DNA of 64,000 nt, taken from positions 124,001 to 188,000 of the forward strand of contig JAIELX010000032.1 in NCBI GenBank assembly GCA_019752635.1, given 5' to 3'. Made by a program: the position numbers and the translations under genes. The stretch is from Candidatus Obscuribacterales bacterium (GTDB lineage Bacteria; Cyanobacteriota; Vampirovibrionia; Obscuribacterales; Obscuribacteraceae). Below, one piece after another: positions 1 to 12,700 of this stretch. The notes under the pieces are model-generated. The model was not told the DNA's origin. It searched no databases and saw only the letters and a list, made by a program, of their open reading frames with translations. How positions within the stretch are numbered: position 1 is the first letter of the stretch; every line of letters begins with the position of its first letter.

Positions 1-760
1 CGTCTGCAGCAGCAGCGCCCGACCATCGGGTCCGTCATGCGTCGCCAGAAATTTCTCGAGTTTGGCCAGCACCGGCGCCGATATTGGCCGCTCGGAGAAG
101 TCTCTATGAAGAATACCCATGGATCCCTGGATTTGAGGCATTGACAGCCATGAAGGCGTGGTATCCGGAGGGAAACCATAATCCAGATCAATATTGCGAA
201 CTATCCACTGATCACCAGTTCTGGTCATAGTGAAATTACCGGCGTGATCGTCGGAATCTCCGTACACCATGCGTTCTACAAAAGCTTCCTCGATAGCACT
301 ACGCAAGGCCGGAGTTTCAGCCACCAGTTGCGATACCGCTCTATCGGAGGTACTTCCGAGCAGCTTAGACGCAGCAGCGCGAATCGCATAGTCGAACTTC
401 TCGCCGGCGTCCTCTTGAATCCAGCCTCGACGAGAGACCTCGCCTTTCAACAAAGTCATACCGTCACGAACGGCAGTTACGGGGAATGGATGCGTAAACT
501 CAATTAGTTGCCCCAGCTGATAGGCGGCTATTTCTCGTCGCAACCGACTGAGTGAATTCTTTGCGCCACGTTCGTTGCGGTCAGCATTATGCAAATAAAC
601 GAGCAGGTCTCGTCCATCATCAAGACGAACGGAACCACGGTATTTGTCATGACCGGAGTTGCCTTCGCTCCAAGCTGTCTCAACCTTCAGTTTATTCTGA
701 GCGTAGACCTTCTGGCGTCCATCAAGTTGATCCGCAGGGAAAAGGTGGAACGGACCGTCC
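1..760 (-). other. PI3/4-kinase- or HipA-like domain, copy 6 (tail cut by window edge)
   Basis: SEGNSGHDKYRGSVRL, VYLHNADR with RLRREIAAYQLG, FTHPFPVTAVRDG, GWIQEDAGEKF, EEAFVERMVYGDSDDHAGNF, RNIDLDYGFPPD (near 180-250), tail KLEKFLATHDGPDG. By comparison with other copies only about 30-40 tail residues are missing, so the gene continues to the left. Confidence 0.6.
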
Positions 761-3700
761 GGTCTTTCCAACGCTACCGCCTCCGGGGCAGGTCGCGCAA
801 CATCCGTCGGCTTCACTGGCGCTGGTGCATCAACAACCGGTGAGTTGTCGCCCAGGCGAAGTCCATACTTGTTGGCTTTGCTGGCACTGCCAAGTTGTAC
901 GTTTGCGTTCGGTGGAAGCTTGGTCCATCTGTCAGGAACAAGGCGAACACCGTTAACAAAGGTTCCGTGACGCGAGATATCGCGAATGTGCACGGTACCA
1001 TCGGCAGCGCGCTGTATGAGCGCATGGTCGCCGGATATCGAATCATAATGAACGTCGCCAACACCGGATTTACCGCTGAGGGGGAACTTGTCTTTGTGTT
1101 TTCGACCGATCGCAATAGGCGGTCCACCAGCAATCAAATTGACAGCGGTGGTGCCTTCAACCAATACAGGTTGCAACCCTGTTCGCTCCATTGGCGCAAT
1201 TCGAATTTTCGGCGCACCACCTTCCCTGACGGCCGACTCTGAGCCTCTCTTAGGCGCATGCACCCAAAGCGAGTTCGGTTCGACATACGTTAGGTCCGGT
1301 CGCCACCATAGCTTTCCAGCGACAGTGGGATTAGTCGGGTCATCCATATAGATGTGAGGTAAGCCGGCGACGCGATAGAACGAACCTGATTCTCCCGGAA
1401 TTAAAACCGGAATCAACTCGGCACGATTCCCGCTAACCATCTCAGCGCGTTTACCGATCATGCTGCCACGAGCGATCACGGCACTGCCATCATTGCCGGT
1501 TGCAACTACTTGCGCATACTCGCTGCCGTTGTACTGCAACTCCATGCCGACAATATAGGGTCTACCGTCGTATCGCAGGCGGCGATACATGTAGTCATTT
1601 TCCAATCTTGCCGGGTCAACTAAGTCATGATCCTGAACGACCAGGCGATCCAAGTTGGATTCCGGGACTAGTCGCCGATTCTCAACCAAAGTGACAGTCC
1701 TTCTGCCGGCCTCGTCCACAACTCTGTAGACCCTGCCTTCAGCGTCGCTCATCAAACCGTCTATTGCAGAACCACGCATGTGAATTTGCTGCAATTCGAT
1801 GCCGGAGGCTTCGGAGTCACTCAGTACCCGCTGTTTTGGCGCCATGTTCAATTCGACTATGCGTCGTTGACTGGCTTCATCGAAGCCCATTGCCACCACA
1901 GGTTGCCTTTCGGCCACTAGCTTGATGATTTCGCCGGTTTGGTACTTGCCGGCGTCACCGAGGGATGGCCACATGGCAAAATCACCGCTTGCTCGCGGAG
2001 CACTTTCCACTCCCTCCCACCAGAATTTACCATTGCGAACAACAGGCGTGACTGCACCGTCGGCAGTGGAGCCCTTCTTCGGTAGGCTCGTTGGTGCCTC
2101 GGTCATTTCAGCACGACGGCCCCAATCTTCCCGGACTCGCGAATGTGCATACCAGGCTTCTCTTTCGTGTTGAAGTCCAAGGTAATAGTTGCGGTCCTTT
2201 GTGTCCGGCTTATTCTTCCATTGAGCCGTTGAATCAAGCAATAACTTAGCACGCTCGTGTTCACCGGGGGGAAGCGGCTCCGGTCGTTTGGCCAGGACCT
2301 GGTTGGCAAAATCGGGATCGAGGTTGAAACCAGTGGCTTCGTTGTATCGTTTTTGCAGTCGGGTCATTTGCTCGGTCGTCAGGGCCCGGCCCGGCTCCGG
2401 TCGGATCTCGGTTTGAGTCAAGTGACGAATAACAAGAAGGTCTTGCTCAAAGTGCGTATTCTCGTGATTCATAAACAGCGCGAGCAACTCGCCCTGCTTA
2501 TTGCCCAGAACGTTGACGTCGAACAAGGTCATGTGGCCGGTACCAAACGTATAGTACGCGGAGCCGCCGCTTTCACCGTATGCGTTTGCCAGCACCACTT
2601 TCGGTGCAACCTCTCGATTACGCCTGCCGGCGCTGTCTAACAGTCCTTGCAATCCGCGAGCACGAGAGGCGATATTGCCCTTATATCTGTCAACTAACTG
2701 CGGGCCGACCTGGTTGTAAACCTTAACCAAGTTCTGCCAGGCGAGCGCCAGCGGCGTAGTGCCGTTTGCCACTCTCGCTTCAGCTATAGCTTTATTGACA
2801 TCGCGAAGCTCACGGGCTCGTGCGCGCAAAAGCTTGTTATAGTCGCCTTCGGCTTTAAGGTAATTATCAACTTGGGCTCGCTGAGATTCGTAGCTTACTT
2901 GCCACCCTCTAATGTGTTCTGCCGCACGACGATCAAAAGCATCGATCATCAGATCGCGACTATAGGTGCGGAAGTAAGGAGACGGGGAGAAATCGCCCGG
3001 AGGCAATTCATAGCCCGCTATCGGAGCTTCGCCGTGGCCCCACATGGCAAGATTGCCACCGGTGCGGTCACCGTCGGCTATCCCCCCCCGTAACGAATCT
3101 GACTGCCCCGGACGGAAAGCATCCAGCGCCGCAGCCAGTTGGCCGAAGTCCTCGCCGCGATCAAGCAAAGCGTCGATTCTCGAAGTTGCTCGCTCCTGCG
3201 GTGTTAGCTTCAAGATCTGCTCGGCAAGCTCAAGGCGAGTCGGATCGATAGCACCGTCGCGGTCGATCACCAGCAGCCTTCGCAGAGCCTCCTCGCGCAG
3301 CGGTGTCAACTCGGACAAACGTGAAACCGTTTCGGCATGACGCACACGAAGCGAAACGGCCTCGGACGGCATACTCGAACGACTGAGCAAGTAACGATCA
3401 AGTCCCGTCGATATGCGAACCGACTCCGGAATCTGGAGAATTCTACCAGCCAGCAATGAGGGCTGATCGCCATCGCCCGCAATGCGAGCAGCGAGTTCAG
3501 GGCGTCCCCACATGGCTAGTTCGCCGCTACCCGTTCTACCAGCGGAGGGAGCATCGTAAGTCTGTGTCGTCGGAAAGCGTCCGCCCTCAATCAACCACTT
3601 GGTGCGCGCAAACATAGCGTCAATTTGAGCAGATGAAAGCCCGGTCTTCGCCAATTCGGCACGACCATCGACGTTATCGAACTGCTCGCGAAACGCGCTT

Positions 3701-6700
3701 AGTTTGCCCAGAATCGGTGCTGGAATAGGCTGCTCCGCAAAATCCTTATGCAGCCTGCCACAAATACCCTTCATCGAATCGGTGCCCCAAACCGGCACTA
3801 CGTCGGGGCCGAAGGCATAGTCCAAATCGATATTGCGAACGCGATGCGACCCGTCATCCATATGGATGGTGAAGTTACCGGCATGATCGTCAAAGTCGCC
3901 ATATACGATGCGCTCTACGAACGCTTCTTCTATGTACCGCTTCAGCTGCGGAGTCTCCTGGACTAAGCGACTAACTTCCGCAGTTCCGGCGCGTCCGTAT
4001 TTCTTGCCTGCAAGCATATACAAGCCTTGCTGCAATTGTTCACCGGCATCCTCCTGGATCCAGCCCTTAGTCGCCGCTCCACGCGCGACAAAACCTTCGC
4101 GAGGCGCAGTAATGGGGAAAGGGTTCTCAAAGCCGATCAATCGACTGAGTTGATAGGCCGCCAGCTCATTCTTCAGGCGCGTAATCGAGCGTTGTTTACC
4201 GCCGTGCTCACTGTTGTGAACATAGACATTCAGTGAGCGCCCGTCGGCAAGTCTTATGTCACCCATATACTTGTCGTGGCCGGAGTTACCGTCGGTTCGC
4301 GGGCATCTGATTGTCAAATCGCTTTCGTTGTAGCGACGTTGACGACGATCCAACTGCTCAACCGGGAACAGTTTGAACGGTTCGCGCGGACGTTCCACTA
4401 CGGGACGATCGCTCACCGGCACGCGGAATCCGAGTGCTTCTCGGTCATTCCTACCGAATCTCACCTCAGCGCCTTCGGGAACGGAAACCCATTTGTTCGC
4501 TTCGATCTTGCGACCATTTACGAACGTTCCGTAGCTGGACCCCGCGTCTCGAACAAACAGTGTTCCTGCACTGTTGCGTGCCAGCACTGCATGGTTGCGA
4601 GAAACGGCTCCGAAGCCGGCAGCGGTTCTGTCCAGAGGGAAGCCTTTATGGCTCTTGCCCACAAGTACCTGTTCGCCTCCAACTGGAATTGCAAGAGCAC
4701 GATCGCCAACCAGAACTTCGTCAGCGGCAAGCCTTGCCGGTGGTGCCGGCGCGGTCGCCTCACGGGGCGCGGCAATAGCGTCGGAAACAGTGACGCGCTT
4801 GTAGATCACAAGATTGTCAGTGCCGCCGGGCCAATTCGGCAGCGGCACCATTCTAGCGGCACGCCAGTTGTCCGCCAAATCGCGTTGAAATGCGGCATCA
4901 CCGCTGATGGAAGGTCTATCATCACCAACGAAGACGAGAGTGTCACCCTTGTAATTCTTGAGCGTGTTGCCCGCCATAGGATCGTTAGCCGGAGGACAAA
5001 CGATCATCAAAGCCCTGTCGCCGTGATTCGCGGCGGAGGTTTCATCGCCTACTTGCACTCTGGTGAACCCGCGTTTCCCTGGCGAAACGATATCGTAGGC
5101 AATCGTATCGACGCCTCTTGCCTGCAAGATTGCAGCCCAATATCCGTTCCCTGCGCCTACTTCAACGATTGGCATCTTCAATTCGGCAATAGCGCCCAAT
5201 GCAATATCATTCGGTATTCCAGCCGAGTAGCGTTCGCTGAACGCTCGTCGGGCGCCAGGCGCTGATTGATTCGCTTCAAAATCCTGCAAATAAGGATTTT
5301 CTCCGGCCTGAACCCTCAAGAGAGTGCGAGCATGGACAATAGTCGGGTCCTCTGCGGCTGCACCGGGTCGAGGCTGCCTGTCGCCGGCACCGGAGTAAGC
5401 GTCGTCCTGCCCGCCTTTGCCCAGTCCCCACATCGCCATGTCACCACTTCCGGCACCACGCGGTGTGCTGCGAATTATCGACGAGAGACCGTAGGCTTCT
5501 TGTTCGCTGATGCTGCCATAGTAGCGATCCATTTCGAAACGATAACGCTGATTTTCATCGCGCAGGCGACCACGAAGGAAACCATGAAGGATGTTGGCAG
5601 CTCGTTGATCGTCAAAGGTCTTAGCAAGACCGGTACTATCGTGCTCAGCGCTGAGCCACTCATGAATGAGATGCGCAATTCCTGGCGGCAGCGTGCTGAG
5701 GTCTTGCATACCGTCAAAACCAAGGACACGATGAGACAAAGCATTACCTGCCGGCATAGTCGGAGTGTTTGCCGGACGAAGCATATCGCGAAGTAATTCG
5801 TTGGAGCTCTCTCCAAATTCAAGAGAACGCAGTTTCGATTGCAGCACGTCCGCATTCTGTCGTGCAGTCTGAGCATTATGGAAGGGCGAATCCGTAAGAT
5901 CCGTGATGAAATCCATCGCTCTGGTCTTCTGAAGTTCAGTCAGAGGCGGAAGGCCTCTACTGATCTCATTGACGCGAGTGAACCAGCTTCTCATCAAGTG
6001 GGCACCGCTCATGCCCTGATAGTGAGCAGCTACGTTCTGGAATGTGGCCGGCAGGTCTTGCGCCTGCACTTGCTCGATGGCAAGACGAACAACCATCATA
6101 TCCTGATCGGAGTGCACAACTTCATGATGAACAAGGTTGGCAACATCTGCCGGAATGTTGGCAAGCAAATACTTGCTTAGAAGACGAACTTTTCCTGTCC
6201 CGGGAGTGTAATCACCACCTGCACCTTTGAGGTCAGCGCGTCCTTCGATGCGAATGCGAGGCATCGGCGTGTCGGGGTGAGTCGAATTGTACTCGGTAAT
6301 GACTTCGTTGATCGCAAGTTCAAGTTGCCTGCATCTTGTCTCGCCGGAGTCTTTATCCGCTCTTGTTTGCTCAGCGTGTATGCGAGACTTTTTCTCCCAG
6401 TCTCTGTGCAAATCATTGATGGAGCCGTCCTTCGTTCTGAAACGATGATTGGCCTCATGAGAGGCATCGATTCTTGCGTCTAGAATTTCATCGGTCGAGA
6501 GGCCGTTCTTGCGTGCTTCCTCAATTGCCTTAGTCAGCTTGAAATGCGCACGATGAACCTCTTCGGCAGACAACATCTGATCGCGCGCCGGAGCGGACCA
6601 ACGCTCTACCAGCGCTTCCACGGCATCGTTGAATCGCAGCGCCAACGCCTCGTTAAAATGCGGAGCCCGGTTGAGCATGAGTTGTCTGTGCTCTTCGGTC

Positions 6701-9700
6701 CACACTCGCTCTCGCGGCGGCGTCAAATTGTTATCTGCCGGTTGCTCCGCAATGATTTGACGGAACCGCGCCGCTCTGCTATCCGGCGCCAACTTATCTT
6801 TCGGCGTCACAGCCCGTATTTGTTGCAACCACTCGCCGTTAATGACGTGCCCCGTCGCCGCGAGATAGGGCGTCACAGGGATGATGACACCGCTAGCTAA
6901 AATGTCTCTGACAACAGCGACATCAGCCATGGCAGCAGAAGTCAAACGGGCAACCTCGGCACCGATGGTGGCATGATCGTCAGCCAACATTGTTCTGGGA
7001 ACGACAATATCACCCTGTCCAAATGCGTAGTATGCATCTTGAACATCTGCCACTATTACTCGCAAAGGTGGATGACCGTGCTCGCCTACAATAAAGTCGT
7101 TCACAGTCTGTTCAAGTTGAAGCCTGCGCGTTTCCACTGCGTGCTCATAGCGCGCGGCCGTATCAGCCACGACTTTAGCAGCCGACTGTGCCTCCGCATA
7201 AAGGGTGTGGAGGTTGAAGTCCTTGTCTTTATATGCAATTTTGTTGAATGAATGGTTCGGATCGAGCATTGCTGCTTCTATCATCGCACCATCGATATTG
7301 TTATAGAAGAGCGTCCGGCGTTCTGCTTCTAAGCGAACAGTAGTTTCCTTCAAGCGTACAAGGTGCGCACTGGTTTCAGTCAGAACCGCCTGGTCGCCAT
7401 CGGCTTGCCAACGGTCGCGCAATCCACGCACTTGTGACTCTACAGCGTCATATGCGGGACGTCCCATTACCTCAATGGATTGTTTGCGATCCCACATGCC
7501 AAAATCGCCGGCAGCTTTCTCCGCAGCGGCGCGGACCGGTATCTCCGGCGGTACCACGTAACCAGCTTCGCGAATGGCACCGGCAAGAGCAGGCGCCAGG
7601 TCGCTAAGGCGAACAACACCGGACTCAACAAACATACCCATCATCGCGACGGTTAGTTCGTCCGTCGGTATCCGTGTACCGAGGTCCAGTGCCATACGAC
7701 GCAGTTTTGCAGCGGCTTCCTGGCGCTGTTGCGGTGTGTCGGCATTGCGCCAGAGTTCCAAGGCACGAGCCGTGTTCGCGGCGCGAGCCTGAAACGCCAG
7801 ATTATCTCGTACATTTGATACCAAGTTGCTTTCCGCTTGCCCGCGCTTAAGCAGCAAGCTCAACAAGCGCGCTTGTTCAGTGGCGTGTGCGGACCGCTCC
7901 TCGCGCGAAAGTACATGATAGCTAACCGCATCACCTCTCATCGAGAACACGTCCTCGGCCAGACTGCTTGTTAGATGGCGCAGTTTCGGTTCGTCGAATA
8001 CGGCACGTTGTTGCCGAGCAGCAGCCTGCCTATATTGATCCGCTTGCCTGTCCACGAACGATTGCACCGCAGGATGAGAATCAAGTGCACTTTGAGCAGG
8101 CCGGGTCCACTGATGAACCATCGAAAGGTTGAAAAGTTCAAGCGCCAGCTCGGTCCCCACATCGCGAAGTGGCATGTTGCGGAACGCGGACGTCTCGGGT
8201 CGATCGGCCGCCCATTTCATTACGGCATCGGCGGTCAGTTCGCGAGGCACACCATTGTCTCTCACATAATTGCGCACAAGATCGGCCATCGCTCTTCTGT
8301 GCTCGGGATCCACCAGTGTGCGCGCTCCCACCACCGGCTCGTCGGCACCGGGGACTAATCGGCGCGAGAAACCAGTTTCAATGCCGCTGGCAACATTCTC
8401 TGCGACCCTCATTCCATAAGCCACAGGATCAGCATCGTGCAATGCAGCTCGACCCAGCATTCTGGATCGGTGAGCCATTTCGTGATAGAGCGCCGATGTC
8501 ATCGCCGGATCATTCACACTTAAGTAGAAGCGATCATCAACAAGGCTGTATGCACTACGATCGCCGAATCCGAGTTCTATTTGATCTCTGCGGATCAGAT
8601 AGTCAGTGATATTGCCATTGGCATCACGATTAACCAGACCCAACTTGCGCGCGAATTCTTGCGCTTGCTGTTCCAGAATTGCCAGCATTCGGTCTCGCAC
8701 GGGAGCAGCATCTTCCAGGTTTGTGTAGCGAGTGTCGAGTTCAGCAGCCAAACGCTGTAATTCAAGATCGCGCGGATGCAGCGCCAGGTCGCCACGAACC
8801 TGATTGATGCGTTCAATTGTTTCAGCATCGGGTCGGCGGCCCCACATTGCAAAGTCGTTCCGTGGTGCCAATGCCTGGTCTGCGCCCTGCGCACCTTTGT
8901 CACGAGGACGAGCTATGCCCTCCACCGCTACCGCATCGGCAGCAGAACGCTTCCACATTGCCATATCGCCAGCCTGCGATTTGGATGCCTCCGCTTCGGC
9001 CCTGGCCAGAACTTCTTGCACGGTCATGCAATAAGGGAACCTTCCATTCTCGGCCAACCATTTTGCTCTGCCGAGCATGCCGTTGACTTCGGCGCCGGTC
9101 AGCCCCAAGTTCATCAAGGTCCTGCGCCCGACCATATTGTCGTGTTTCTCTACAAAGCGACGAACTTTCGCCAGAAACTCAGGGTTGATTGGTTGTTCGG
9201 AGAAATCAACATTGAGGACCCGATTCACGCCCTGCATTCCGTGCGTCAGCCAGGATGGTTCAGTATCGGGAGGGAAACCGTAATCCAAATCAATATTCTG
9301 AACGCGCAACGAGGTGCCTTCGCCATGCATGATGAAGTTTGCAGCGTGATTATCACTGTCTCCATAGATTAAGCGTTCGAGGAAAGCTTGCTCAACCTGG
9401 CGCTTGACGATCGGCTCTTCCTGAAGCAGCCGCGAGACTGAGTCGCTGGAGGCATCACCGCCATGACGCTCGGCCGCTAGTTCTCGAATAGACTGGTCAA
9501 ACTGTCTGCCGCTGGCTTCCTGCACTGAGCCGTATTTAGCTTCACCGTCGTGCATGAATTCGCGAGTGCTGGTGACGGGGAATCCATTATCAAACTCAAG
9601 CAGTGAATTTAGCTTGTAAGCAGCAGCTTCCTTGCGGAATCGCGCAGTTTCCGCGGCATCACTGAAGTTACGCACTATTACTTCATGCACCTGGTCGCCA

Positions 9701-12700
9701 ACTCGAACCTCTCCGCGATAAGCTTCATGTCCGGAGTTTCCGGCGGAGAACCGGTAGACATCACCGAAAATTTCACCAGTTGCAAGATCGCGTTGCGCCG
9801 GATCCCAATCCATCATCGCGCGTTTAGCGGCGCTGGTACGAGCCTGCCCTTCCGTGAATCTGTTATTCGGATGCAGACCGCCTTCCAGTTTGGGACCGGC
9901 AGCGATCAAGACTTCATAAACATCTTCCAGACGGACTCTTTCGCCCGGCTTCAGGCGAACCGGTTTGCCATCCGCTTCTGTTCGATACCAGGTTCCATTT
10001 GTGGAGCCCGCGTCTTCCACGATGAAGCCGAGTACGTCGCGCGTTACTTTCGTGTGTCGTCTCGATACGGTGCCATGAGTTACACCATCTACTTCTCTAC
10101 CAACGACGTACTCGCCATTGAGCGGCAAATCGAGCGGAAGGCTGACGCCATCGCTTATTCGCAATACTGCAGGAACCGGTTCATGAATCGCAGGCATCGC
10201 ACTAAGGTCGACTTTCACTCCTGGCTCAGTCTTAGCCTGAGAATCAGTCGCCCTCAGTATGACCTCAGTACCGCGACGATTCTGGGGATAGCCCAGAAAC
10301 TCAACGTGACTGCATTCAGCATCGCGGCGCGATATGCCACCAAGCATAATCACATCATCCGGACCGACCTGCTCTCTGCCGTGCAGCTGTCTAAACTCGG
10401 CCTCTCCTGCTTTGCGCACGAACGTGCCAAGCGTGGAGCCGTTGTCTTCGATAAAGTAATTTCCATGGTTGTCGCGTGTTACCAGGGCATGATTACGAGA
10501 GACATTGCGATTGTGAGTTGTCGACCGCGGATCTCCCAACTCGGGCTGAAACGAGCGTCCCAAGCCGTAGAATTCGCCAGGCTCAACAATTGCCTCTGTC
10601 GGTGGCAATATACGGGGTTCAAGCGTAGGAACCACTACATCGGGAACAATTCTAAGCTCGGTACCTTTGCGGTTGTCGCTTAACCTCCAGCCCGGTTGAC
10701 TCGGGCGAGACAAATTACGATCGCCGGTGCCACCAAGCATAACGACATCGTTCGGTCCAACCAGTTCTCTGCCGGTTATTTGCGTGAAGGCTCGGTCACC
10801 TTCTCGCCTGATGAACGTACCGTTACTGGAACCGGTGTCGACAATGAAGTAGTTGCCGGCTTCGTCACGTGAGAGCATTGCGTGTCTTCGAGACACGTTA
10901 GAGTTGCCTTCCGGTCTGTCGTAGACATCCAGAAAGGGCTGATGATCGCGCCCGAGGCCAACGGCAGCGCCGCGAGGCAAACGCAGGTCCGATCCGGCAA
11001 GCGCCAACTTTGTCGAGGCAGGATCAACCGCATATTCAACTCGCGACCACATTGCGAAATCGCCCGGTCGTTGAGCCGATAAGTCACTGCTGCTACTTGA
11101 ATCCGAAGGTTTCGTCGGCAGGTGCGAGAAGTCTTCACCCGGGCGAGCAGCCTTGTACAACCGAATAGCTTCGGCCACAGCGGTACAGACGGGGAACTTA
11201 CCACCGTCGACAAACCACCGGGTGCGCGCGATCATATTATCGACTTCGGTCTCGGTCAAACCAAGCTTTGTAAGCCTGGCGCGGCCTTCCACCGAATCAT
11301 GTTTTTCGAGAAAGTTGCGCAACTTACCGAGTAGTTCCGCGGAAACAGTCCGTTGAGAGAAATCCAGAAAGAGTTCTCGATTGACGCCCTTCATAAAGTC
11401 GGAGTGCCACGCGGGTACTCTGTTCACTCCGAACGCAAAATCCAAATCGATGCTCTGAATCTTGAAATCGGCGCCTTCGCCTTTCGCCACAAAGTTGCCG
11501 GAGTGGTTATCGGAATCACCTATGATCAATCGTTCGACGAATGCCTGCTCAACCTGCCTGCGAAGGACAGGATCACCTTGTACCATTTTTGCTACCGAGG
11601 CACTGCTCCCATCACCGCCGCGATCAGTGGAGAGATTGCGCAACGCCTGGTCGAGCTGCAGCCCTGAACCCTCTTGAACCGAGCCGAAGAGTTTCTGCCC
11701 GTTGTGTTCAAATTCGCGTCGAGAGGTAGCGGGAAATCCGTTGTCGAATTCAAATATTTGATTCAAATGGTAGACTGCGACTTCTTTACGCGTACGGGTG
11801 CTTGCCTTGGCACTGCCAGTCGGCCGCAAGATCACCTCCACCGCGCGCCCACCCTCTGTCAGAAAGCCGGTATACATCGTGAGACCGGAATTGCCACCTT
11901 TGAGCCTGCCTACCCGTTGAAGTGTTCCAAAAGCGAGATCGCGTTGAGCTGCATCTCCTAATTCCACACGCCGAGGGATGCCGTCAACCTTAACAAAGAG
12001 CTCTTCGCGAGGATAGAACCCACCTTCCAGACCGACCGTCTCTCCCATGCGAACAGAGACAACATCGTTCAGATAGACCTTTTCGTCACCAACCAGTTTC
12101 CGAGGTTCGGCCCCTGGCCGCTCCACGACACGAACCCCGTTCGTCGATGCCAAATCCTGCAGGAAAACGCCCTTTTCATCTCGCCCAAGGCGAGCATGTC
12201 TGCGCGACATCACCTCGTCAGTTATGTTCTCTTTGCCACGGCCAATGATCACCTCAGCGCCGACCGCCAGGTCGGGCTTGAAGTAGCGCCCGTCACCTAT
12301 GGTGACGACGGGCTCGTTCACCTGAAACATTGGAATTTCCGGCATGCGTGGAGGAGCAAGTGCATCCAGACGCGCCTCAAGGGCAATGCTACGTTGAGAG
12401 GCAACAGCCTCGGGAGGCGGCGCTTGGCCGGCATCGACCGGCGGAGGCGCATCTCCGATCACCAACTCCGTTCCTTTTCTGTACTCCGGATAGTGCAAAT
12501 AGTCGGCCATGGCGACATCGGCATTAACGCGAGCTATTCCGCCCAACATCACAATGTCGCCGGGCACCACCTGCTCTCTACCAATCAACTGTTGGAAATC
12601 AGCTTCTCCTTGTCGGCGCACGAATGTGCCCATCATTGAGCCTTGATCTTCGAGATAGTAGACGCCGGAAGCATCCCGATTCAATGACGCATGATCACGC

